A stretch of DNA of 64,000 bases from Lycium barbarum. Taxonomy: Eukaryota > Streptophyta > Magnoliopsida > Solanales > Solanaceae. Positions within the stretch are counted from its first letter, which is position 1; every line of letters begins with the position of its first letter. This document shows positions 1-11,412 of the stretch, piece by piece. A program made the translations under genes and the position numbers. The notes below the pieces were generated by a model, which saw only the letters and a program-made list of their open reading frames with translations, was not told the origin of the DNA and did no database searches. The DNA is taken from assembly GCF_019175385.1 (NCBI RefSeq), contig NC_083337.1, positions 47,158,938-47,222,937 of the forward strand. The letters run 5' to 3'.

Positions 1-415
1 GTAGACACCTCAAAAGGTTTGATCGACTCCGGCTCCACTCTAAATTGACCCGCAATATATGGAGTAACATATGACAACGTGGAGCCCGGATCAATCAAAG
101 CATATATATCATGAGAGAATACCGATAATATACCTGTGACCACGTCAGGGGAAGACTCAAGATCTTGGCGTCCAGCCAAAGCATAAACACGGTGCTGAGG
201 ACCGCTAGAACTGGGAGCTCTCCCTCTACCTCTACCATGGCCGACTGGCGCATGTGAACCTGGCCCCATAGGGCGTATAGATGCTGAAGATCCGGCTATC
301 GACCCTGAAGGCTGGGTCCTACCTCTACCATGAACTGAGGGGCAATCACACATGATATGACCTAGACGACCACATGAATAGCAAACATCCGAACCCAATC
401 GGCATCGACCCCAAT
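1..415 (-). pseudogene. Element C gag C-terminus and protease start (partial)
   Basis: Read on the minus strand this is the 3' part of a Ty3/Gypsy gag followed without a stop by the aspartic protease. Visible are a zinc knuckle CX2CX4HX4C (CYSCGRLGHIMCDC) with all ligands present, a basic Gly/Ser-rich tail, the YALAGRQDLESS junction and the protease active-site region ALIDPGSTLSY. The junction codon is CAA (Gln); the related element A has TAA at this codon. The segment is cut at position 415 by the insertion of element A and continues at 13786. The left end runs out of the window, so the rest of pol and the 3' LTR of C are not visible. This stretch is open, but the gag half at 13786-14884 carries a nonsense codon and a frameshift, so the element is dead. 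Confidence 0.85.
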
Positions 416-420
416 GTAAC
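416..420. repeat. TSD of element A, left copy (GTAAC)
   Basis: GTAAC directly precedes the 5' LTR of element A and recurs at 13781-13785 directly after the 3' LTR. The interrupted minus-strand gag of element C continues on both sides. A 5-bp duplication is the normal Gypsy integrase footprint. Confidence 0.93.
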
Positions 421-689
421 TGTTACACCTCGGAAAAAATTTCCATTGGTACGTAAGTGAACGAACTAGTGATAAGTATGGGTGTATGATGTCCATGAGC
501 AAGAAACGACGTTTGATGACCTTAGGCGAGATTTCAAAGGAATCCGACGTAAGACGAGAAAGTTGGCTAAGATAAGGCAAGGTGAGGTAAGCAATGCATG
601 TGCATGGATATGGGTGATTAAAATGAGAAGTCTAAGAAATATGGAAAGTTGCAGAATTGCAATCTGCCCAGTGGTCGTAAAGTGCAAAT

Positions 690-946
690 ACGGATCGTAA
701 ACTGGTATACAGTCCGTAAACTGCCAGGTCGTAAACTGGCATGCAAGCCTTCAACTTTCTGCCAGTTGAGGAAATGGTAAAATATGATCTGGTTTACGGA
801 CCCTAAAGTGATTTACGGCCCGTAAACCATGGTCGTAAATCACCATGCCAGCAGCCAAAGTTTCTGGTTTTTGAAAAGGTTAAAGACGACCGCAAGGGAC
901 GAACCGTAAAATGGAATATGTGGTCGTAAACTCAGTTTACGACCAC
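690..946. repeat. ACGG-N-CCGT palindrome cluster in LTR A
   Basis: Repeated short inverted repeats occur here. A perfect one, TTTACGG-C-CCGTAAA, is at 812-826. A 27-bp one has 13-bp arms around a single C (arms 920-932 and 934-946, core GTCGTAAAC/GTTTACGAC). Single half-sites occur between them. The 3' LTR keeps the 27-bp palindrome at 11904-11930. Comparable clusters with different arms lie in the LTRs of C (20190-20345) and G (45540-45780). Confidence 0.8.
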
Positions 947-2318
947 AGTTCACCGCAACACTGATTTTGCAATTCATTAAATAAAGGGACCAACACTTGT
1001 TTTATTTCATTTCCACATTACACACCTTCTCTCTAAAACCTCTCTCTACATTTATTATCGAAGCTTTCAAGGATCATAAGTCATCAACAACATAAAACAA
1101 AGTGAATCAAGAGTAAGAACATCATCAAAGGTCATCCAAGTCAAGAAATCCAAATGGAGAAAAACTAGGGTTTTGCTCAAGGTGGAGTATTATCAACTAA
1201 AGCTTGTTCCTACAAATTCTAAGGTAAGATTCATGATATTTATATGATGTTTAAGATATTGGAGAGTTGAAATGCATGGATTGTAGAAAATATGGTCAAC
1301 TAGGTCATGAATGATGAATAGTGACATTTTGAGGAATAGTTTGAATTGAATCACGAATGTTGTTGTGTTGTGATATGAATGTGTTATAAATGGTATTAAG
1401 ATCATGAACTAGACACTTTAGATGGATGGACGAAGTTGGGTGTTATACCCTTGAATATGGATGAATTAGAAGCAAGTTGAGAAATCTAGATAATGTGGAT
1501 AATGTGAATGACTAATGGCCATTGTTATGATATTAATGAAGGTAGAAACGCTAACATTGGAAGGGGACGTACAAGTGTATAATAGTCCGACAAAAAGGTA
1601 TGTAAGGCTAACCCTTCTTTCACAAGGTATGGTTCTTTGGCCAAATTCCTAAATCCTCTATACGAGTATGTTGTCTCCAAATGATTGATCTCCGAGCTCA
1701 TAAGCTCACAATCCTCGATATGTACTACGTTTGTACTACGCTCCTCATATAACGAGTAAGCCTATGATATAGATGTAACGATAATGATGATGATAGTCAT
1801 GATAATGATAATAATAATGATGCTAAAGGTGCCTCCGGGCTATTAGATGTATGTGTGCCTATAAAGGGCTATAATGAAACCCCGAGCCTATGGTGCCAGG
1901 TCGAGTATATGTTTATATATATGTATGTGTATGATTACGTAACGCGCGCACACATCTGCAGATGGTACGGATAACCCTGAAGCCTTGGTAGGGCCAGGTA
2001 GATATAACATTGAGCCTTGGTTGGCCAAGTATGTTTGAAACACCGAACCTTATGGTCGGGTACGGTACGTATGTATGTATATAAGTGTATGGCTATGTAT
2101 ATAATATGAATATGAATGTGAAAAGACTATGTATATGAATGCGAACAGGGGCATGTATACTAATACGATCACTATTATTAAATACGCATGAGAAATGGGA
2201 ATTTCCTATGAAAGGTAGGTAAGTGCCATGATGATGACATTATTGTCTTCCCCTCCTATGCTACTTCACATGTTGTTTACTATGCTTATATATCGATGTT
2301 GATCATGCTTTACATACT

Positions 2319-2515
2319 CAGTACATTCTTCGTACTGACGTCCTTTTATTTATGGACGTTGCGTCATGCCCGCAGGTGCACAGGGAGATAGACTTGATCC
2401 AGAGCTGCTTATTCAGAGATTGCATAGCAGAGCTCGTTTTCTTCCGGAGCCATAGCTTTTGGGTACTTATTCTTTTGTGTATATAATTATGGGCATAGCG
2501 GGGTCCTGTCCCGCT
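2319..2515 (+). promoter_or_regulatory. Conserved LTR hairpin cassette (element A)
   Basis: Three stem-loops: CAGTAC/GTACTG (2319-2324 with 2332-2337), ACGTCC/GGACGT (2338-2343 with 2354-2359) and AGCGGG/CCCGCT (2497-2502 with 2510-2515). Between the second and third lies the conserved TCATGCCCGCAGGT. The same order occurs in the other long LTRs with compensating base changes. The role is unknown; an RNA structure near the transcript ends is one possibility. Confidence 0.65.
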
Positions 2516-2822
2516 CATATGTTTTGTTATACTCTTAGAGGCTCGTAGTCACGTGTATACGGTTAGATATGTCTGGCCTTGTCGGCCTATATTTTGTACA
2601 CCTTATGGTAGCCTTGTCAGCTTATGTACATCTGATGTGGCATAAATGCCAATGATGATTTAAAGATGTGATTGTCCGATGGGACTAGTTTGATGAATGA
2701 AAGAAAATGCATGTCTAATTATGTGGCTCACCTAGATGTAAGCATAAGTATAAGTCAAGGGGTGCCCGGGTGGGCTAGCACCGGGTGCTCGTCGCGGCCC
2801 CCTAGGCGGGTCGTGACAAAAG

Positions 2823-2834
2823 TGGTATCAGAGC
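2823..2834 (+). other. Primer binding site of element A (tRNA-iMet type)
   Basis: TGGTATCAGAGC lies four bases after the LTR end. It is the usual plant retrotransposon site pairing with the 3' end of initiator tRNA-Met, where minus-strand cDNA synthesis starts. Confidence 0.93.
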
Positions 2835-2882
2835 AGTTCAGTCCTAGGGTGTGTCTACGAGCCGTGTCTAGTTGAGTCTTGG

Positions 2883-2912
2883 TTATGGGTGTGTTGCGCG
2901 CCACACTTATAA
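2883..2912 (+). promoter_or_regulatory. Leader hairpin with GCGCGC loop (element A)
   Basis: Positions 2883-2893 pair with 2902-2912 in 11 consecutive pairs (two G-U). The 8-nt loop TTGCGCGC contains a self-complementary hexamer. It lies about 50 nt after the primer site and 115 nt before the gag ATG. Equivalent hairpins occur in B, C, D and G. The shape resembles a retroviral dimer-initiation loop; function is inferred. Confidence 0.6.
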
Positions 2913-3027
2913 ATAAGAGGCTGCGGACATTTTAGGAATAAATGACCTTCTTCTTCATAAGAATCGTGCGATAGAGCTATCATGTAAGAAATTCTTGCTC
3001 CTTAATCGTGTGTTGTGCATTTCAGAG

Positions 3028-4383
3028 ATGCCTATGAAGAAAAAGGCTACAGCAGCCCAAAAGGGCAAGACGGTGGCAGAAAAGCGGGCTAAAAGAGCAC
3101 CGCCACCGGTAGTAGAGGAAAGTGAGTCCCGGAGTGCGGCTCAATCTCAGTCCTCCCAGACAGTGCCTGTTTCTGAGGAGCGTGAGGGGGCCTCAGCCCC
3201 AGCTCCAGCACCTCCAGCTCCTCCGCCGGATGGTTCTAGCCAAGATGTAAAAGAGGCCATTAATTTTTTGACTCAATTGGTTGCGACCCAGACTCAGAGG
3301 AAAAGTTCAGGGCTTGGTGATAGGGATATTAGTGCAAGGGACCGTGATTTTATTACATTAAACCCTTCGGAATTCTTTGGGTCAAAGCCGGAGGAGGATC
3401 CTCAGGATTTCATTGATGGTATGCTAAGGACGCATCGGTTGATACATGCTTCAGACACCGAGTCGATGGAACTAGCGTCATATAGATTGAGAGATGTCTC
3501 AATCCAGTGGTATATGGTATGGATGGCTTCACGGGGGGCCAATATACCTCCCCCAGTATGGCAAGAGTTTGTCGATGCTTTTCTCCGTCATTATATGCCC
3601 CCAGAAGTTCGGCGAGCCAGGGCCGATAAATTCTTGAATTTAAGGCAAGGTAGTATGAGTGCCCTAGAGTATAGCCTCCGCTTTAACTCCTTTGCTAGGT
3701 ATGCTTCGGCCATGGTAGCGAATATGGGCGACCGGGTACACCAATTTGTAAAGGGCCTAGGGCCACACTTGATGGATAAATGCTTGACTGCGTCGCTTCA
3801 GGATGGTATGGATATTGCAAGCATTCAAGCACATGCTCAGAACTTAGAAGATAGCCTACAGCAGCAGAGGAGTGAGCGTGAGAAAGATCGGGGACATAGC
3901 AAGAGGGCCAGATCCTCAGGCCCGATGAGTGAGTCCAGACGCGGACACAAGCAACAGCTTTCTAGGCATTCAGGCTATTCCATGACCAGTGCCCCTCCAT
4001 GGTTTCCACGCCAGAGCCTTGATAGATCTGCTCGTTTAGGGTCGAGTCCGAGCTATTCAGGACCTCAGTTCAGAGATGATTCAGGCCAGTCAAGGCCACC
4101 TGCACCACGATGTTCCCAGTGTGGGAAGTCGCATTGGGGTCGATGCCGATTGGGTTCAGATGGTAGCTATTCATGTGGTCGACCAGGCCATATTATGCGT
4201 GATTGCCCCTCAGTACATGGTGGAGGTAGGACCCAACCATCAGGGTCGGTAGCTGGATCTTCGGCATCTGTACGCCCTACGGGGCCAGGTTCACATGCGC
4301 CAGTTGGCCCTGGTATGGGTAGAGGCAGAGCTCCCAGTTCTAGCGGTCCTCAGCACCGTATCTATGCTTTGGCTGGACGCTAA
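3028..4383 (+). CDS. gag: Gag polyprotein of element A
   Basis: A 451-residue Gag that would form the nucleocapsid-like particle. The first real ATG in frame is at 3028 (MPMKKKATAAQKGK); upstream in-frame codons lack an ATG. The order is a basic N-terminus, a Pro/Ala/Ser-rich linker, the retrotransposon gag core from about residue 114 to 224 (FFGSKPEEDPQDF to FNSFARYA), a Glu/Arg/Gln-rich stretch, and a zinc-knuckle region at about 360-394. The knuckle reads SYSCGRPGHIMRDC, so the first Cys of CX2CX4HX4C is Ser; element C keeps it. The frame ends at TAA right after YALAGR, where C and G have a Gln codon and run on into protease. The frame is intact, but the lost ligand and broken pol make an active product unlikely. 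Confidence 0.88.
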   Translation: MPMKKKATAAQKGKTVAEKRAKRAPPPVVEESESRSAAQSQSSQTVPVSEEREGASAPAPAPPAPPPDGSSQDVKEAINFLTQLVATQTQRKSSGLGDRDISARDRDFITLNPSEFFGSKPEEDPQDFIDGMLRTHRLIHASDTESMELASYRLRDVSIQWYMVWMASRGANIPPPVWQEFVDAFLRHYMPPEVRRARADKFLNLRQGSMSALEYSLRFNSFARYASAMVANMGDRVHQFVKGLGPHLMDKCLTASLQDGMDIASIQAHAQNLEDSLQQQRSEREKDRGHSKRARSSGPMSESRRGHKQQLSRHSGYSMTSAPPWFPRQSLDRSARLGSSPSYSGPQFRDDSGQSRPPAPRCSQCGKSHWGRCRLGSDGSYSCGRPGHIMRDCPSVHGGGRTQPSGSVAGSSASVRPTGPGSHAPVGPGMGRGRAPSSSGPQHRIYALAGR

Positions 4384-6434
4384 GATCTTGAGTCTTCTCC
4401 TGACGTGGTCACAGGTATATTATCGGTATTCTCTCATGATGTATATGCTTTGATTGATCCGGGCTCCACATTATCATATGTTACTCCTTATATTGCGAGT
4501 CAATTTATAGTCGAGCCGGAGTCGATCAAACCTTTTGAAGTGTCTACACCCGTGGGTGAATCGGTAATAGCTAGCTGAGTAGTTATGATTTGTGACCGTC
4601 GTACCATGATTGATTTGCATGAGCTAGAAATGATAGATTTTGACGTCATTATGGGCATGGATTGGTTGGCTTCTTGTTATGCCAATGTTGATTGTAGAAT
4701 GAAGATGGTTCAGTCTTAGAATGGAAAGGGAATACGGTGTCACCAAAAGGTAGGTTTATTTCCTATCTAAAGGCAAGGAAGATGATCACGAAAGGATGTA
4801 TTTATCATCTAGTGCGAGTTCAAGATATAGAAGTTGAATCGCCGACTCTTCAGTCAGTTCCCGTAGTGAATGAATTTCCGGATGTGTTCCCGAAAGAGCT
4901 TCCAGGCCTTCCTCCCGAGTGGGAGATTGACTTTGCTATTGATGTGTTGCCAGACACTAAACCTATATCTATTTCTCCTTATAGAATGGCACCCGCCGAA
5001 CTGAAAGAATTGAAAGAGCAATTGAAAGACTTGCTTGAGAAAGGCTTTATTAGGGCTATTTCATCCCCGTGGGGAGCGCCCGTATTGTTTGTCCGAAAGA
5101 AAGATGGCTCTTTGCAAATGTGCATTGATTATAGGCAATTGAATAAGGTGACGATTAAGAATAAATATCCCCTCTCGAGGATTGATGACTTGTTTGATCA
5201 ATTGCAAGGTGCCAAATGGTTTTCAAAGATTGATTTGCGGTCCGGGTATCATCAAGTGAGAGTTAGGGAAAAAGATATCCCTAGGACAGATTTTAGAACA
5301 AGATATGGTCATTTTGAATTCCGGGTAATGTCATTTGGGCTAACTAATGCGCCAGCGGTATTTATGGATTTGATGAATAATGTGTTCAGACCCTTCCTGG
5401 ATTTATTTGTGATAGTATTTATCGATGACATCTTGTTGTATTCTAGATCCGAGGCGGAGCATGCGGATCATTTGCGTACTGTCCTTGGAGTTCTTCGAAC
5501 TCGAGAGTTATTTGCAAAGTTTTCCAAATGCGAGTTTTGGTTGAACTCGGTAGCATTTTTAGGGCATATCGTTGCAGCCGATGGCATTCGAGTGGATAGC
5601 CAAAAGATTGAGGCCGTGAAGACTTGGCCAAGGCCCACAACTCCGGAGGTTCGTAGCTTTCTGGGCTTAGCAGGTTATTACAGAAGATTTGTTGAAGTTT
5701 TTTCTTCTATTTCTGCACCACTCACAAAGTTGACCCAGAAATCGGCAAATTTTCAATGGACAGATGTTTGTGAACGTAGTTTCCAAGAGTTAAAGGGTAG
5801 ATTGAATTCTGCCGCAGTTCTGACACTTCCAGAGGGATTGGAAGGATATGTCGTTTATTGTGATGCTTCAGGCGTTGGGCTAGGCTGCGTATTGATGCAA
5901 CATAGCAAAGTGATTGCGTATGCTTCAAGGCAATTGCGGAAACCTGAGCAGAATTATCTTACCCATGATCTAGAATTGGCCGCGGTGGTTCATGCATTAA
6001 AGATATGGAGACATTACTTATATGGTGTCCACGTGGATATTTATACAGATCATAAGAGTCTTCAATACATCTTCAAGCAGAAAGAGTTGAATTTGCGGCA
6101 ACGACGATGTTTAGAATTGCTGAAAGACTATGATGTGGATATCTTGTATCACCCCGGAAAGGCAAATGTTGTGGCTGATGCTCTTAGTCGTAGATCGATG
6201 GGAAGTCTAAGTGATGTACGACCAGAAAAGAGAGAAATGGCCCGTGATCTCCAACAGTTAGCTAGCCTAGGAGTCCGAGTAATGGACTCAGGTAGTAGCG
6301 GAGCTACTATCGAAAATACAGCAGTCTCGTCGCTAGTAACAGAAGTGAAAGAGCGACAATATGAGGATCCCATGCTAATACAATATAGAGACACACTCCC
6401 TCAAAAGGAGGGGTCATCGTTTGACGTTTCGTGA
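4384..6434 (+). pseudogene. pol: Element A pol: protease, reverse transcriptase, RNase H (broken)
   Basis: It follows gag in the same frame after the TAA. The protease half shows ALIDPGSTLSY and FDVIMGMDWLAS but has TGA at 4576-4578. About 22 nt are missing near 4710 relative to element G, which shifts the frame. From there one frame stays open to 6434. It contains RT ([24 protein letters not shown], catalytic FIDD near 5417-5428) and RNase H ([42 protein letters not shown]), then the tether toward integrase, where TGA replaces the expected Ala codon (6432-6434). RT and RNase H catalytic acids look intact; the protein as a whole could not be made without bypassing several lesions. Confidence 0.9.
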
Positions 6435-6733
6435 GACGGAGTTCTCCGATGCCGAGGCAGACTATGTGTCCCTGATGTGGCAGACCTACGCCACCAGATT
6501 TTGAGAGAAACTCATTGCTCCCGTTATTCTGTGCACCCTGGAGCAATGAAAATGTATCATGACCTTAAGACTATATATTGGTGGAATGGGATGAAAAAAG
6601 ATATAGCAGGATTCGTAGCTCAATGTCCTAATTGTCAACAGGTGAAAATCGAGCACCAAAAGCCGGGCGGATTATTGCAAGCTATAGAAATCCCAACGTG
6701 GAAGTGGGAAGTGATTAATATGGACTTCATTAC
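6435..6733 (+). pseudogene. Element A integrase, N-terminal zinc-binding part
   Basis: In frame with the upstream pol after the TGA at 6432. It shows the HHCC zinc domain (ETHCSRYSVHPGAMKMYHDLK ... FVAQCPNCQQVK), followed by HQKPGGLLQ and WKWEVINMDFIT, where solo LTR S cuts it. Joining 6733 to 10152 restores the codon order, which confirms the insertion point. Confidence 0.88.
6729..6733. repeat. TSD of solo LTR S, left copy (ATTAC)
   Basis: ATTAC is repeated at 10147-10151 on the far side of the solo LTR, inside the integrase coding sequence. Confidence 0.93.
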
Positions 6734-8318
6734 TGTTATATCCCGCATTTTGTACATTCGGATAATTTAAGATAATTGCGGGAAGTTAAGAGCCAAGCTA
6801 TATTTTTAATTTTGTTTAGCACACAAGTTTCTTATGAAAATTTTGATGTGGAAATATTAAGAGAGGCTAGGGGTAAAAAGGGGAAATTCGCAAGATGGCT
6901 CATAAAAATATTACGGAAGCCTAAGGGCAAATTTGCAATTTGGAAAATAAATTTCCATAAATCACAAAAAAAAATGGGCTTGGACTTAAAGGGCCATTTG
7001 GCCATCCAAGGGAGAAAAAGAAAATATAAATGGGCCAAGGCCCATGTGGGAGCTAAATACTAGTGGATAAAAGATGACTTATGGATCATTTTTGTCAACT
7101 TTAACACAAGAATCTTCAAGAAGCTTGGAAAAAAAAAAGAGAGAGAGACACCACCCATTCGGCCAAGAGTAAAAAATTTGAAGACCAAAAATCTTGATTC
7201 AAAAAAATTGATTCTTCTAGTATTCCTACTAATTCAAAGGTCCTCTTCAACGTGGTATAATTATTTAAGCAAGAAAACCACTCTTGGTGGCAAGTGGAAA
7301 ATTGAAGAAAAGGTAAGAATTTCTCTTCTTTCATATATTATAGAAGGTTTATGTATGTTATAGTATGTAGAAATGAATGAAAAGTATGAAAATAGTGTGT
7401 TGTGGGTGTGGCCGTGTGTGTGGTGTCATGGCCGTGTATATGTGTGTGTGTAGGAATAATGATCCAATTATTTTATCTAATGTTTTGGTTGTTGTTGTTG
7501 TGGATTCTATATTGATAATGAGGGTCTAATGATTCAAGTTGAAGTTGTAAGTGTTGGAGAGTTGTTTTAGAAGTTGATGTGATTTGAATGTAGTCTTCTT
7601 GTAATTATGAAAAATGATGTTGCTAGTATGTGAATTATTGGTGTAGTTCATGAAATTGGAAGAAGGAAATGTGTTGTTATTGTTCTTGTTGCATTTGGAA
7701 GGTTTCGGATGATGTAGAGTGTTGGTTGAATTGTTTGAACATTGTATGGATTGTTTGAAGTATTTTTGGATGTTATTTGAATAGTTGCGAATTAGTGTTT
7801 GAATATGTAAATAATTATGAGTTGAACGTAAATGGAAAGTCGTCAAAGTTTGTGGGAAGAAGTTGTTAATGTTAGTATGCTTTTTGAACTTATTGTGGAT
7901 ATTGTTGGAATAATTGTTGGCATTGTTGTTGCTAAGTTGGCCGAGTTAAATTCTCGGATTTGTTGTTGTATTTTTGGCGGGGTTGAATTCTCAGGGATGT
8001 TGTATTTACAGGGGAAATGCTGCCAAAATTTTTGTAGAAAAAGTGTTGGTTTGGAATTGGATTCTAAGTGTTTATGACTAATGTTTGGTATGTGTGAATA
8101 TTGTTGTAGATCTTGTGGAACCAAATACTTAAGTTCGGGTTAGCGTAGGAAGCGGGCGAGGTATGTAAGGCTTAACCTTTCCTTCTTTGGCATGATCCTT
8201 ATGAAACAAGTATATGACGTATTTGTATGACTTCAGAAAGATTCTTACTCTTAGAGCCATTAGGTTGGCTACCGTCCTTGATTTCCCATAAGCTGTTCCG
8301 TATGGTTTTGCTATGTAT

Positions 8319-8378
8319 CTATGATGTCCGGTGACGTGTATCTATGATGTCCAATGATGTGTATTTATGATGTCCGAA
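8319..8378 (+). repeat. Short tandem repeat TCTATGATGTCCG in solo LTR S
   Basis: About three copies of a 23-bp unit (TATCTATGATGTCCGATGA type). The D LTRs hold comparable copies at 57175-57235 and 63710-63775 in different number, suggesting slippage. Confidence 0.7.
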
Positions 8379-8950
8379 GTTTGGCCAATACGTCTCCGAA
8401 TGACATTTGAGAAACAAATGATATGACTATAGTTTTGACCTTTCAAATGTTAACACATTCGATTATTCCATCGAGCCCTTGATATGTTTTGATATGTACA
8501 TATAGTTTCAAAAGCTCTATTTGATTCGATTCATAACAACATCCAAAAGGTACTTGACATGATTATGGCTCCAATTTCCCAAATTAGTTCCGGAAATGCT
8601 TATAGAGCGTTCTGTACTTCAAACGCTCGTAACTTTCTCAGACTAAGTCGGATTGACCCGAAACTTGTTTCTGAGCCTTCAGGGGTCGGTGAGTATACTT
8701 GTTCATCGAGTCTTAGAATTGATTTATATACATATGGTTCTTGATACTCCGCTCGTGCGTGCTACTATTATTTCGTCCGCCGAGCCTCGGGCTGGTTATA
8801 TTATTGTGGGCCCTATATTATACTCGCCACTAGCATGTTATGTTATATATGGATCGGAGCCGACGCCTCGGCAACGTGATATGTTCTATTTTCTGTATAT
8901 GTATGAACAAGAAATGTTTTTCAAAGGAAGTGTTACTATGGACATGTATA

Positions 8951-9350
8951 TGTTATATATATGGATCGGGCTGCACGTTCCGCAGCAGTATGTATATGTA
9001 TGGATCGGGCTGCACGTTCCGCAGTAGTATATATATATTTATGGATCGGGCTGCACGTTCCGCAGCAGTATATATATTTATGGATCGGGCCGAACGTTCC
9101 TCGGCAGTATATGTTATATATATTTATGGATCGGGCCGAACGTTCCTCGGCAGTATATGTTATATATATTTATGGATCGGGCCGAACGTTCCTCGGCAGT
9201 ATATGTAATATGTATATGGATCGGGCAGAACGTTCCTTGGTAGTATATGTTATATGTATATGGATCGGGCCATACGTTCCTCGACACTAATATGTTATAT
9301 ATGGATCGGGCCGTACGTTCCTCGGCATTATCGCATTACATATGGATCGG
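8951..9350 (+). repeat. GATCGGGC minisatellite in solo LTR S
   Basis: About nine units of roughly 40-50 bp share ATGGATCGGGC, then CGAACGTTCCTCGGCAG or TGCACGTTCCGCAGCAG, then a TATATGTTATATAT spacer of variable length. The first units are of the TGCACGTTCCGC type and later ones of the CGAACGTTCCTC type, so variants are grouped. A single ancestral-looking unit (GATCGGAGCCGACGCCTCGG) lies at 8850-8870. Confidence 0.85.
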
Positions 9351-10146
9351 TTATATGTATACGTATATGATGGCATATGATGTCGGCACGTATGATCTGT
9401 GCTTGGAAAGTAAGTATTTTGGTACTTTTCTGACACATGACATTGGTAAGAATGATTTACGTTCGGAAAGTAAACACCTTGGCGTTCTGACTAATGCACT
9501 TATTTTTTGTACCATTGTTCCAGTTATATTTCTATTTTTTTTTTGTATTCCATGCCTTACATACTCGGTACATATTCCGTACTGACCCCCTTTCTTCGGG
9601 GGCTGCGTTTCATGCCCGCAGGTACAGACGCACGTGTGAGTGGTCTGCCAGCTTAGGACATCCATCTTGCTGTGTTGAAGTGCTCCTTCGTTCCAGAGCC
9701 CACACTATTGGTACAGACCTTTCTGTTGTACATATTTATGTATATATATGACTATTTCAGGGGTACGACGGGGCTCTGTCCCGTCATATGGTTCTGTTAT
9801 GTTTGTTAGAGGCCAGCAGACATATATGTGGGTCATGGGTCGTTATTGTCCGGTTATGTCTGTGATTTGTGTCTAAGCGGTCCTATTTGCTAAGACAGCC
9901 TTAACGGCTTGTAAGTATATTTAGTTATGTATATGTTTTGGATAATATGTTCCACGATAGCCTCGGCGGCTTCTATATGACATGTATGACATATATGACT
10001 GCTTAAGACGACATTTGTTCCCAGTATCCATATAAACTGATATATGGTTGATATGAATGAGCTATGGATATAACGATTTGGTAAGTAAGTGTGTATGGGT
10101 GTCCAGTTCGGGCACTAGTCACGGCCCACGGGGCTGGGTCGTGACA

Positions 10147-11208
10147 ATTACGGGGTTACCTCGTTCTCGACGTAAGTATGACTCTATATGGGTGATTGTG
10201 GATAGACTCACAAAGTCAGCCCATTTCTTACCGGTCAGAACGACCTATGCGGCAGAAGATTATGCAAGGCTTTACCTTATAAAGATAGTGAGAGGCGTTC
10301 CGGTATCTATTATCTCTGATAGAGGTACTCGGTTTACAGCAAAATTTTGGGAGTCTTTCCAAGAGGGTTTAGGGACCCGAGTTAGCCTTAGTACGGCATT
10401 TCACCCACAGACCGATGGGCAAGCCGAACGTACTATTCAGACTCTTGAAGATATGTTACGGGCATGTATGATAGATTTTGGAGGAAATTGGGATGATCAT
10501 TTGCCACTCATTGAATTTGCTTACAACAACAGTTATCATTCCAGTATTCAGATGGCACCGTATGAAGCTCTATATGGGCGAAAGTGTAGATCCCCAATCG
10601 GGTGGTTTGAAATCGGAGAAACTAAGTTAATAGGGCCAGACTTGGTCCAGCAAGCTATAGAGAAAGTTAAGCTCATACAAGATCGGTTGTTAGCAGCCCA
10701 AAGTCGTCAAAAGTCCTATGCGGATAATCGTCGAAGGGACATAGAGTTCGGAGTGAAAGATTGAGTGTTCTTGAAAGTGTCGCCAATGAAGGGCGTTATG
10801 AGATTTGGCAAAAAGGGGAAACTTAGTCCCCGGTATATTGGGCCATATGAGATTGTGCGCAAAATAGGCAAGGTGGCCTATGAATTAGAACTACCTCCGG
10901 AATTGTAGTCAGTCCATCCAGTGTTTCACGTCTCGATGCTCCAAAAATGCATTGGAGATCCTACTAGGATCGTCCCAGTAAATGATGTACAAGTGACAGA
11001 GAAATTGACTTATGATGAAATACCCATTGCCATATTAGATAGGCAAGTACGGAGGCTTAGAAATAAAGAAGTGGCCTCAGTTAAAGTTTTGTGGAGAAAT
11101 AACCACCAAGAGGAAATGACGTGGGAAGCGGAAGAAAGTATGCGATCCAAATACCCACATTTATTTCAGCCCTTGGAAGAAGCCCAAGATGAGACGTCAA
11201 GATCATAA
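10147..11208 (+). pseudogene. Element A integrase core and chromodomain-like tail (broken)
   Basis: Continues the integrase after the solo LTR (10147-10151 is the repeated TSD). The DDE core is visible: IWVIVDRLTKSAHF, IISDRGTRFTA and GQAERTIQTLEDML carry the three acids. Then come PYEALYGRKCRSP and, toward the C-terminus, [31 protein letters not shown] and a chromodomain-like segment (LDRQVRRLRNKEVASVKVLWR ... EEMTWEAEESMRSKYPHLF). TGA at 10762 and TAG at 10906 interrupt it in frame; the terminal stop is at 11206. The chromodomain-type tail is the basis for calling the family a chromovirus. Confidence 0.9.
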
Positions 11209-11376
11209 GGTATGTATGTTTTCCTTTTATGCTTTTGGGTAATGTGTGGCCAAACTTTTATGTTATTATGTTGTGGCCCTGTGTAGCATCGATATTATGG
11301 GTTGTTGTGGCAGGATGGTAGTGCCATGTTATAGGAGAAACTTAGGCGAAATTTTTGTAGAATTCCCGAGCACCTT
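11209..11376 (+). other. Element A 3' untranslated interior
   Basis: Noncoding stretch between the pol stop and the PPT hairpin. I see no conserved coding or repeat in it. Confidence 0.6.
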
Positions 11377-11412
11377 AACATTCGGGGATGAATGTTCTTA
11401 AGGGGGGAAGAA
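11377..11412 (+). promoter_or_regulatory. Pre-PPT hairpin and polypurine tract of element A
   Basis: AACATTC (11377-11383) pairs with GAATGTT (11390-11396), followed by AAGGGGGGAAGAA (11400-11412) abutting the 3' LTR. The purine tract would prime plus-strand DNA. The hairpin recurs at the same place in B, D and E. Confidence 0.85.

Larger units (their letters stand above)
421..2818 (+). repeat. 5' LTR of element A
   Basis: It begins TGTTACACCTCGG and ends GGGTCGTGACA, so it has TG...CA termini, and it matches 11413-13780 along its whole length. It holds a cluster of ACGG-CCGT palindromes (about 690-946), low-complexity GATGATA tracts near 1780-1815, and a set of short hairpins at 2319-2515 shared with the other long LTRs. 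No protein coding is apparent. U3/R/U5 limits cannot be placed from sequence alone. Confidence 0.93.
6734..10146 (+). mobile_element. Solo LTR S (3.4 kb), related to the LTRs of D, E and F
   Basis: Starts TGTTATATCCCGC, ends GGGTCGTGACA, and is flanked by ATTAC on both sides, with no primer site, PPT or coding region. It is therefore a solo LTR left by LTR-LTR recombination. It is closest to the D LTR (55839-59091): both hold the ATGGATCGGGC minisatellite and the TGATGTCCG short repeats. The hairpin cassette is at 9566-9602 and 9767-9785. Small open frames in it follow the minisatellite and are not genes. Confidence 0.92.

Noticed and set aside
2823..2834. tRNA gene fragments at TGGTATCAGAGC sites
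   Set aside because: These are primer binding sites next to LTR ends; no tRNA arms or flanking tRNA sequence are present.
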